Assembly (NCBI GenBank): GCA_035560235.1
Contig: DATMAG010000120.1
Span: 1-64,000 of the forward strand
Length of the DNA stretch: 64,000 nucleotides
Direction: 5' to 3'
Source: DASRDU01 sp035560235
Lineage (GTDB): Bacteria > Acidobacteriota > Blastocatellia > RBC074
Under the pieces are notes generated by a model that saw nothing but the letters and a program-made list of their open reading frames with translations, searched no databases and had not been told where the DNA came from. This document shows, piece after piece, positions 21,821-28,604 of this stretch. A program made the position numbers and the translations under genes. Every line of letters begins with the position of its first letter. The first letter of the stretch is position 1.

Positions 21821-23338
21821 ATGCTTCGCAAGGTAATCATTGCACTGATCATCGCGGCCTTTGTGCTGGCGGCTTTCATGCCGCTCTTTGCCGGGCCGCA
21901 GAAGACTATGAACACACAGCTCAGCAGCGTGCTGCAACCGAACCGTTCGCCGCTCGTTTCATTTCGCATTCTCTTTCTGACGGGCGCAGCCGATGATCCG
22001 AAGGGCAAAGAGGGCCTGGCCTCGCTGACGGCGGCGATGCTGGCCAAAGGCGGCTCGCGCGCGCTCAGTTACGAACAGATTGTCAGGGAGATGTATCCGC
22101 TGGCGACGAGCTTCGGCTGGCAGACGGACAAGGAGATGACCGTGTTCACCGGCACGACGCACGTGGACAATCTGGCGAAGTATTACGCACTGATCTCGCG
22201 GATGCTGCTCGATCCCGGTTTTCGCGCCGACGATTTCACGCGACTCAAAACCGATGCGATCAACTTTCTGAAGGTCGGGCTGCGCGCAAGCAACGACGAG
22301 GAACTGGGCAAAGAGTATCTCTACAACGTGATCTATGCCGGTCATCCATACGGCCATCACAACCTGGGCCGGGTGAGCGCGCTCGAAAAACTGACGCTCG
22401 ATGATGTGCGCGATTTTTACCGGCGGCATTACACGCAGGCGAATCTGGTGATCGGTCTGGCAGGCGGTTATCCGGCTTCGTTCCCGCAGCAGATAATGAA
22501 TGATTTTGCGAAGCTGCCCGCCGGGGTGAAGGAGGAAGAGAAGCTGCCCGCGCCGAAGCTCGCGCCCGGCACACACATTGACATCATTGAGCGCGAAACG
22601 CGCTCGACCGCCATTTCGCTCGGCTTTCCGATCGACGTGAAACGCGGCGACCACGACTGGCCTGCGCTGGCGCTCGTGGCTTCGTACTTCGGGCAGCACC
22701 GTTCGAGCAACAGTTATCTCTATCAGCGGCTGCGCGAGGCGCGCGGGCTGAATTACGGCGATTACGCTTACATTGAATACTTCCCGCGCGGGATGTATCA
22801 GTTCACGCCCGATCCGAATCTGGCGCGACAGCAGCAGATCTTTCAGATCTGGATTCGTCCGGTCGAACCGCAGAACGGACACTTTGCATTGCGTGCTGCA
22901 CTGTATGAATACGACCGTCTGGTTCGCGACGGCCTCTCGCGCGAAGCCTTTGAATCAACGCGCGAGTTTTTGAGCAAATACGCGAACATCCTGACGCAGA
23001 CGCAGGATGACCGGCTCGGTTATGCGCTCGACAACCGCTATTACAACATCCCCGAATTCGGCGCGTACCTGCGCGAACAACTCTCAAAGCTGACGCTCGA
23101 TGAGGTCAACCGCGCCATTCGCGAGCATCTGAAGACCGACCACATGCGCGTGGTCATCGTGACAAAGGACGCCGCCGCGCTGCGCGAGGCGATCATCAGC
23201 AACAGGCCGTCGCCGATTACTTATCTGTCACCGAAGCCGAAGGAGATTACTGATGAGGACAAGGCGATCGAGACATATCAGATCAAAGTCAGGCCGGAGG
23301 ACGTGACGATTGTTCCGGTCAGCCGGGTTTTTGAATAA
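21821..23338 (+). CDS. exported M16 family protein lacking the zinc motif
   Basis: 505 residues with a signal peptide or anchor (LIIAAFVLAAFMPLFAG). The M16 fold is recognisable: FRILFLTGAADDPKGKEGLA at the position of the first strand and helix, YSLQ-like later parts, and YLYQRLREARGLNYGDYAY, which is the conserved RLREKxGLxY segment of the C-terminal domain. Where the active paralogue has HLFEH this protein has SLTAAML, so no zinc can be bound there. It is probably the structural partner of the preceding peptidase, as in PqqG-, MPP-alpha- or YmfF-type pairs. A good rho-independent terminator follows at 23362. Confidence 0.88.
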   Translation: MLRKVIIALIIAAFVLAAFMPLFAGPQKTMNTQLSSVLQPNRSPLVSFRILFLTGAADDPKGKEGLASLTAAMLAKGGSRALSYEQIVREMYPLATSFGWQTDKEMTVFTGTTHVDNLAKYYALISRMLLDPGFRADDFTRLKTDAINFLKVGLRASNDEELGKEYLYNVIYAGHPYGHHNLGRVSALEKLTLDDVRDFYRRHYTQANLVIGLAGGYPASFPQQIMNDFAKLPAGVKEEEKLPAPKLAPGTHIDIIERETRSTAISLGFPIDVKRGDHDWPALALVASYFGQHRSSNSYLYQRLREARGLNYGDYAYIEYFPRGMYQFTPDPNLARQQQIFQIWIRPVEPQNGHFALRAALYEYDRLVRDGLSREAFESTREFLSKYANILTQTQDDRLGYALDNRYYNIPEFGAYLREQLSKLTLDEVNRAIREHLKTDHMRVVIVTKDAAALREAIISNRPSPITYLSPKPKEITDEDKAIETYQIKVRPEDVTIVPVSRVFE

Positions 23339-23361
23339 GACAGGCTGAAGACAAACAAAGC

Positions 23362-23400
23362 GGCGGGCGAATGAGCTGTTCATTCGGCCCGCCATTTTTA
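23362..23400 (+). terminator. rho-independent terminator after the M16 pair
   Basis: Stem GGCGGGC-GAATGA against TCATTC-G-GCCCGCC with one bulged base, 5-nt loop, then ATTTTTA. It begins 24 bp after the stop of the second M16 gene and isolates the M16 pair from the xox cluster. Confidence 0.85.
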
Positions 23401-23940
23401 TGAATCCGGCGTGAGAGATCAGGACATCTGACTGTGTCCGCGAGGCGTTCCGGTGTTATCCATCTCGAACTGCTCTCGCGCAACGGGCTGTATGCTGGTT
23501 TGTATCGTCAGCAGATGGAACCTGCCCATCACGAACCGGTCGCGCCCGTAATGGCTGAAGTGACGATTTGAGTAGCCGGAAGAGTGAGACGATTCGACAG
23601 GCTGCCCGCCGATAATCCCGGCGCAGATTCATCTTCGTCCTGCGCGCGTTCATGCTCCGTGCGGTCGAGCCTCGCTGCGCTGCTCCGGAATAGTGCCTGA
23701 AACCTGCTCTGAGACTGTAGCAGGTTCGATACACCTGTCACTGTTCAGTTCAACTCAGCCTGTATCTTTCTTGTCCATCGCATCGTGCCACTGCATCGCA
23801 GCGCAGAAGCGCAAAATCATCAGATTTCACGCACTTTCCGGGAGTTCCGGCATGCGGGCCGGGAGGCTGAAAATTGTGGCGCGCAGATTGCCCGGCGAAG
23901 GAGCGGGAAGTTGCTGAAATTCTCAAGCTCGCCTGAAAAG
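23401..23940. other. gene-poor region upstream of the PQQ dehydrogenase leader
   Basis: About 540 bp with only short open frames that lack ribosome binding sites or family resemblance. It should hold the promoter of the xox cluster, but no convincing sigma boxes were found. I see no repeat family in it apart from scattered GCAGGTT words near 23700. Confidence 0.4.
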
Positions 23941-24112
23941 GGATGACGCAGGGAGCATCCTGATGGAACCTGTTGGGGAGCGGGTTCTGCTTCATGCCGA
24001 GGTCGGGCTGTTCGCATCAGGGGGCTTTGGGGAAGGCTGCTGATGTGAACAGCCCTGCATTTTCCGTCAGTGTGCTGTCTGCTTCGCTACCGACTGACAG
24101 GGGGACTTGCTG
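23941..24112 (+). promoter_or_regulatory. hairpin-rich leader of the xox-cox operon
   Basis: Several nested dyads lie directly ahead of the dehydrogenase. GGATG/CATCC (23941-23960) comes first, then GAACC/GGTTC (about 23966-23986). A long hairpin pairs GGGCTGTTCGCATCAG (24005-24020) with CTGATGTGAACAGCCC (24040-24055), 15 of 16 Watson-Crick plus one G-U, with an inner stem GCTTT-GGGG-AAGGC. A GTCAGT/ACTGAC stem then abuts the GGGGG ribosome binding site. TGCATTTTCC follows the large hairpin, so attenuation is conceivable. It does not match any riboswitch class I know. Confidence 0.55.
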
Positions 24113-25939
24113 ATGAAAGGCTGGCCTGAAGAGGCTCCCTTCTGCCGGATCACGCAGTGGGCAGTCTGCTGCTGCCTGTTTCTGCTCATTCAGTCCTGCG
24201 TCCGCCGTGCCGAAGGATTGCAGGGCGGCGCGCCTCAGACTCATTCCACTTCTGCCGCGCAAACTGTCGCACAATCCGGCGATGGTCAGTGGCCGATGGC
24301 CGCCGGAAACTTCGCCAACACCCGCTACAGCGGCCTCTCAGAGATTACCACGGGCAATGCCGGTCAGTTGAAACTCGCGTGGACGTTTTCGACCGGCCTC
24401 GTGCGCGGCCACGAAGCTGCGCCGCTGGTCGTGGGCAGCACGATGTATGTTGTCACGCCGTTTCCGAACTACCTCTATGCGCTCGATCTGACGAAACCCG
24501 GCGCGCCGCTCAAATGGAAGTATGACCCGAAGCCTGCCTCAGCCGCGCAGGGCGTGGCCTGCTGCGATGTGGTCAATCGCGGAGCGGCATACGCGAACGG
24601 AAAGATTTTCTACAACACGCTCGATGATTACACCATCGCGGTTGACGCGAACACCGGACAGCAGGTCTGGAAGACAAAGCTCGGCGACATCAACCGGGGC
24701 GAGACAATCACGATGGCGCCGCTTGTCGTGGGCAACAAAGTTTTTGTCGGCAACAGCGGCGGTGAATTCGGCGTGCGCGGATGGCTGACGGCGCTCGATG
24801 CAAACACCGGGCAGATCGCGTGGCGGGCTTACAGCACAGGGCCTGACAGCGATTGTCTGATCGGGCCGAACTTCAGGCCGTTTTACGCGCACGACCAGGG
24901 CAAAGACCTGGGCGTTTCGACCTGGCCGCCCGATGCCTGGAAGATCGGCGGCGGCACGGTCTGGGGCTTCGTTTCATACGACCCGGAACAGAACCTGATC
25001 TTTTACGGCACGGCGAATCCCGGCCCGTGGAATCCCGATCAGCGACCAGGGGACAACAAATGGACTGCCGGAGTCTTTGCGCGCAATCCCGACACAGGCG
25101 AAGCGCGCTGGTTCTTTCAGTGGAATCCGCACGATCTGTACGATTACGACGGGATCAACGAAAACGTCCTGGTTGATCTGAACATCAACGGGCAGATGCG
25201 AAAGACGCTGCTGCATCCTGACCGCAACGGTTATCTCTATGTGCTGGATCGCACGAACGGACAGATGATCTCAGCGACTCCGTTCGTTCACATCACGACC
25301 ACCAAAGGCATTGATCCGCAGACCGGCAGGCCGATTGAAGCGCCCGAAAAGAAAGTCACCACCGGCAAGGTCGTGCGCGACATCTGTCCGCATTCGTCCG
25401 GCGGCAAGGACTGGCAGCCGTCGGCGTACTCGCCGCAGACCGGAATGCTTTACATCCCGCATCAGAATATGTGCCAGGACGAGGAGGGCGTCGAAGTCAA
25501 TTACATCGCCGGGACGCCTTATGTCGGCGCGAACGTGAAGATGTACGCCGGGCCGGGCGGTCATCGCGGCGAATTCACGGCGTGGGATCCGGTCGCGGCT
25601 CGTCCGGTCTGGAGCGGCGCGCTGGTGACGGCGGGCGATGTAGTCTTTTACGGAACGATGGAAGGCTGGTTCAAGGCGGTCAATGCGCGCACGGGTGAAC
25701 CGCTCTGGCAGTTCAAGTGCGGTTCGGGAATCATCGGGCAGCCGATCACCTATCGCGGGCCGGATGGCAGACAGTACGTCGCCGTGCTGTCAGGCGTCGG
25801 CGGCTGGTCGGGCGCCATCGTCGCCGGTGATCTCGATCCGCGTGACTCAAGCGCTGCGCTCGGTTTCGTCGGCGGCATGAGCGATCTGCCGCAGCACACC
25901 ACGAAGGGAGGGATGCTTTATGTCTTCTCGCTCCCTTGA
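24113..25939 (+). CDS. xoxF: PQQ-dependent alcohol dehydrogenase, lanthanide (XoxF/ExaF) type
   Basis: Periplasmic quinoprotein that oxidises methanol or other primary alcohols and passes electrons to a cytochrome c. 608 residues with a signal peptide; the QSC in LLIQSC could be a lipobox. The eight-bladed propeller has PQQ Trp-docking-type repeats. The adjacent Cys pair in ACCDVVNRG (C150-C151), metal ligands E218 (GGEFGVRGW) and N302 (TANPGPWNP), and the catalytic Asp in DLYDYDGINE (D344) are all present. Two residues on is D346, the extra Asp that marks rare-earth-using enzymes; calcium MxaF has Ala there. The ATG at 24113 lies behind GGGGG. xoxJ and xoxG follow directly, confirming the system. 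Alcohol preference is not predictable. Confidence 0.93.
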   Translation: MKGWPEEAPFCRITQWAVCCCLFLLIQSCVRRAEGLQGGAPQTHSTSAAQTVAQSGDGQWPMAAGNFANTRYSGLSEITTGNAGQLKLAWTFSTGLVRGHEAAPLVVGSTMYVVTPFPNYLYALDLTKPGAPLKWKYDPKPASAAQGVACCDVVNRGAAYANGKIFYNTLDDYTIAVDANTGQQVWKTKLGDINRGETITMAPLVVGNKVFVGNSGGEFGVRGWLTALDANTGQIAWRAYSTGPDSDCLIGPNFRPFYAHDQGKDLGVSTWPPDAWKIGGGTVWGFVSYDPEQNLIFYGTANPGPWNPDQRPGDNKWTAGVFARNPDTGEARWFFQWNPHDLYDYDGINENVLVDLNINGQMRKTLLHPDRNGYLYVLDRTNGQMISATPFVHITTTKGIDPQTGRPIEAPEKKVTTGKVVRDICPHSSGGKDWQPSAYSPQTGMLYIPHQNMCQDEEGVEVNYIAGTPYVGANVKMYAGPGGHRGEFTAWDPVAARPVWSGALVTAGDVVFYGTMEGWFKAVNARTGEPLWQFKCGSGIIGQPITYRGPDGRQYVAVLSGVGGWSGAIVAGDLDPRDSSAALGFVGGMSDLPQHTTKGGMLYVFSLP

Positions 25940-26798
25940 AAAGCAGTGGTCAGTGGTCAGTGGTCAGTGGTCAGTTGCAGTGACGTGTGCGCTGCTGCTG
26001 GTGCTGCTCTCAGGCGCGTGCGCTCAGCGGAGCGATGCGCGGTCAGTGCGCAAACTGCGCGTCTGCGCTGACCCGAACAACCTGCCGTTTTCAAATCAGC
26101 GGCTCGAAGGTTTCGAGAACAGAATCGCCGCGCTGCTCGCGCGCGAACTGCACGCCGAGGTCGAATACACGTGGTGGGCGCAGCGACGCGGCTTCATTCG
26201 CAACACACTAAAGGCAGGCACGTGCGATCTCGTGATCGGCGTGCCGAGCGGCTTTGAAATGGCGCAGACGACCGTGCCTTACTATCGCTCAACCTATGTG
26301 TTCGTTTACCGCCAGGATAGTGGTCTGAAGATCAGTTCCTTCGATGATCCGGCGCTGCGCCGACTGAAGATCGGCGTGCAGGTGATCGGTGACGATGGCG
26401 CGAACGCGCCACCGGCGCACGCGCTCACGGCTCGCGGCATCGTGCAGAACGTGCGCGGCTACACGGTCTACGGTGATTACACGCAGCCTGCTCCCGCCGC
26501 TGCGATCATTGACGCGGTGGTGAAACGCGAAATTGATGTCGCCATCGCGTGGGGGCCGCTCGCCGGATACTTTGCGAAACGCGAACCGGTCGCGCTCGCC
26601 GTTGTGCCAGTCTCTCCGCAGATTGATCTCCCCTTTTTACCATTCATCTATGACATCTCGCTCGGCGTGCGCCGGGGTGAAAGCGCCTTCAAAGAGGAAC
26701 TCGAAGGCGCGCTCGAACGCCGCCGGGCAGAGATTGACAGCATTCTCGATGAATACGGAGTCCCGCGAATCAGAACCGGCGCAGTCCCGCGCTCGTGA
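25920..26798 (+). CDS. xoxJ: XoxJ-like periplasmic binding protein associated with PQQ dehydrogenase
   Basis: Periplasmic solute-binding-fold protein of 292 residues; the XoxJ/MoxJ family is thought to activate the dehydrogenase rather than serve a transporter. The sequence shows KLRVCADPNNLPFSNQRLEG, the family opening, then DLVIGVPSGFEMAQTTVPYY and KREIDVAIAWGPLAGYF. The signal segment has LLLVLLSGAC, so a lipoprotein is plausible. The start overlaps the xoxF end by 20 bp. Residues 9-18 (QWSVVSGQWS) are encoded by a tandem CAGTGGT repeat of the type otherwise seen in intergenic DNA. This is odd and suggests that a repeat has inserted into or created the N-terminus. Confidence 0.9.
   Translation: MSSRSLEKQWSVVSGQWSVAVTCALLLVLLSGACAQRSDARSVRKLRVCADPNNLPFSNQRLEGFENRIAALLARELHAEVEYTWWAQRRGFIRNTLKAGTCDLVIGVPSGFEMAQTTVPYYRSTYVFVYRQDSGLKISSFDDPALRRLKIGVQVIGDDGANAPPAHALTARGIVQNVRGYTVYGDYTQPAPAAAIIDAVVKREIDVAIAWGPLAGYFAKREPVALAVVPVSPQIDLPFLPFIYDISLGVRRGESAFKEELEGALERRRAEIDSILDEYGVPRIRTGAVPRS
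25944..25975. repeat. tandem CAGTGGT repeat inside the xoxJ start
   Basis: Four copies of CAGTGGT in a row, in frame with xoxJ, encoding QWSVVSGQWSV. The same word builds the grpE-dnaJ junction repeat at 11414-11509. Confidence 0.85.
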
Positions 26799-27366
26799 AT
26801 CTCAGATCTCAAATCTGAAATTTGAGATTCGCCGCGGCTGCGCGTTTGTTGCCATCGCATTGCTCGTGCTGACGGCGTGCGAGCGCGAGCAGCGGCGCTT
26901 CAGAGAGATTCCGCCCGGCGCGACCGCTGCTTCAGCCGTTCGTCAAAGCGAACTGCAGCCGGGCGCGCCGCAGCCCGCCGCGCACTTTGAAGGACCATAC
27001 GCCGACAACGCCTGGGCAGTGTCTGAAGGGCAGCGGCTCTACTCGTGGTTCAACTGCGTCGGCTGTCACGCGCACGGCGGAGGCGCCATCGGGCCGCCGC
27101 TGATGGATGACAAATGGATTTATGGCAGCGAACCCGAAAACATCTTCGCGACGATCATCGAAGGCCGTCCGAACGGGATGCCATCGTTTCGCGGCAGGCT
27201 GACCAATCAGCAGGTCTGGCAGCTCGTCGCTTACGTTCGCTCGCTGAGCGGGCAGTTGCCGAAGGATGTTTCGCCCGGTCGCCCGGATGACATGAGCGTG
27301 AAGGCTCCCGAACAGTCGAAGCAGAAGGAGTATCCGGTCACGCAGCCCGCTCAGCATCCGCAGTAA
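26749..27366 (+). CDS. xoxG: XoxG-like cytochrome c
   Basis: Electron acceptor of the quinoprotein in the periplasm. 205 residues from ATG 26749, which overlaps xoxJ by 50 bp; no other ATG precedes the signal segment. The hydrophobic stretch CAFVAIALLVLTAC ends in a lipobox-like LTAC, so membrane attachment is likely. One haem site CVGCH at 103-107, with the axial Met expected in PNGMPSF, and LVAYVRSLSG closing the fold. Residues 17-26, SQISNLKFEI, are encoded by a palindromic ATCTCAAAT repeat, again a noncoding-type element inside a signal region. The start is therefore less sure than the family. It should hand electrons to the cox oxidase next door. Confidence 0.88.
   Translation: MNTESRESEPAQSRARESQISNLKFEIRRGCAFVAIALLVLTACEREQRRFREIPPGATAASAVRQSELQPGAPQPAAHFEGPYADNAWAVSEGQRLYSWFNCVGCHAHGGGAIGPPLMDDKWIYGSEPENIFATIIEGRPNGMPSFRGRLTNQQVWQLVAYVRSLSGQLPKDVSPGRPDDMSVKAPEQSKQKEYPVTQPAQHPQ
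26798..26830. repeat. palindromic ATCTCAAAT-ATTTGAGAT repeat inside the xoxG start
   Basis: ATCTCAAAT and ATTTGAGAT form an inverted repeat across 26805-26828, preceded by AATCTCAG. It begins in the xoxJ stop codon and lies within the N-terminal coding part of xoxG. Confidence 0.7.
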
Positions 27367-27382
27367 ATTGCCTGAGAAGCTG

Positions 27383-28522
27383 ATGAATAAAGATCACTGC
27401 AAAACCGGTGGCATCAAGAGCAACCCGTACCAGACCTCTGGTCACGAATTTATTCGTTCTGCTTTCAATTCGCGTGATCCCGGAAGCAGAACGAATAAAT
27501 TCCTGGCGAATATATTCGCTTCTGCGTGGTTGCTTCTGTTGATTCTGGCTGGCGCCGGCTTTTATGCGAGTTGCGGCGGCACGCAGTCAGCGATTGATCC
27601 GGCGGGGCCGCAATCGCGCCGCATCAGCTTTTTATGGTGGCTGATGCTGATTGTGCTGTCGGTGGTTTACGTGATCGTGATGCTGGCGCTCTTTCTCTCT
27701 GTCAGGCGCGGGCGGCGGCGCGAACAGGCAGCGACTGAGCCTGAAGCTGAACAGCGTCTGACCAGAAGAGTCGCCGTCGCGGTCGGCATTACGGTGGTCA
27801 TTCTCTTCAGTCTGCTGCTCGTTGATTTCACGACGGGCCGGGCGATCTATTCGATGCAGTCGAATGATGCCATTGAAATCAAAGTCACCGGTCATCAGTG
27901 GTGGTGGGATTTTGAATACGTCGCCGCCGTGCCGAGTGAGCGCGTGCGCACGGCGAATGAACTTCACATTCCGGTCGGGCGGCCTGTGAAGTTGCAGATG
28001 ACCTCGCAGGACGTGATTCACAGCTTCTGGGTGCCGAACCTGCACGGCAAGACCGATCTGCTGCCCGGGCATCAGACTGTGACCTGGCTGCAGGCCGATG
28101 AGCCGGGAATTTATCGCGGGCAGTGCGCTGAATACTGCGGCTATCAGCACGCGCACATGGCAATGGCCCTGATTGCTGAACCGCCCGAGCAGTTCAATGC
28201 CTGGCTTGAGAATCAGCGCCGCCCCGCGCCCGCGCCGATGAATGAAGAGCAGCAGCGCGGGCAGCAGGTTTTTCTGACCCGTTCGTGTGTGATGTGCCAT
28301 CAGATCAGAGGCACCATCGCGGGCAGTCGCAGCGCGCCCGACCTGACGCACCTGGCGAGCAGGCATTACATCGCCGCCGGAACGCTCGTCAACAATCGCG
28401 GCAATCTGGGCGGCTGGATCGTTGACCCGCAACGCATCAAGCCCGGCAGCAGAATGCCGCCCAACGACCTGAGCGGCGAGGATCTGAACGCGCTGCTCAG
28501 TTATCTGGAGATTCTGAAGTGA
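27383..28522 (+). CDS. coxB: cytochrome c oxidase subunit II with fused cytochrome c domain
   Basis: Binuclear copper subunit of a caa3-type oxidase, with the electron entry facing the periplasm. 379 residues. A hydrophobic leader (WLLLLILAGAGFYASC) may be a lipoprotein signal; two membrane helices follow at about residues 80-102 and 130-150. The cupredoxin domain has HSFWVPNLHGK and the CuA site GQCAEYCGYQHAHM. The C-terminal cytochrome c has CVMCHQI and a distal Met in RMPPNDL. The first 50 residues are mostly encoded by a perfect inverted repeat (27446-27502), so the true start might be the TTG near 27527. It follows xoxG by 16 bp, linking alcohol oxidation to oxygen reduction. Confidence 0.92.
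   Translation: MNKDHCKTGGIKSNPYQTSGHEFIRSAFNSRDPGSRTNKFLANIFASAWLLLLILAGAGFYASCGGTQSAIDPAGPQSRRISFLWWLMLIVLSVVYVIVMLALFLSVRRGRRREQAATEPEAEQRLTRRVAVAVGITVVILFSLLLVDFTTGRAIYSMQSNDAIEIKVTGHQWWWDFEYVAAVPSERVRTANELHIPVGRPVKLQMTSQDVIHSFWVPNLHGKTDLLPGHQTVTWLQADEPGIYRGQCAEYCGYQHAHMAMALIAEPPEQFNAWLENQRRPAPAPMNEEQQRGQQVFLTRSCVMCHQIRGTIAGSRSAPDLTHLASRHYIAAGTLVNNRGNLGGWIVDPQRIKPGSRMPPNDLSGEDLNALLSYLEILK
27446..27528. repeat. perfect 19-bp inverted repeat inside the coxB start
   Basis: GAATTTATTCGTTCTGCTT at 27446-27464 and its exact complement at 27484-27502, 19 bp apart, then a degenerate third unit GAATATATTCGCTTCTGC at about 27510. It is in frame with coxB and encodes HEFIRSAF and RTNKFLANIF. Confidence 0.85.
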
Positions 28523-28604
28523 GAGAAGGTGATGACCACGCTGCCGCGTGACTGACATTACGGATGCAACTGAAGGTTGCAATAACCGATAACAGCGAAG
28601 ATCA

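Noticed and set aside
23900..23965. c-di-GMP (GEMM) riboswitch-like words CCTGAAAAGG and GACGCA
   Set aside because: The GAAA loop and GACGCA order resemble GEMM-I, but the GGCAAAC strand, the extended stem and the second helix with its conserved bases are missing. Not called.
25944..25975. CRISPR-like tandem repeat
   Set aside because: The units are 7 bp without spacers and lie in a coding start; no array structure, and no cas genes anywhere in the window.
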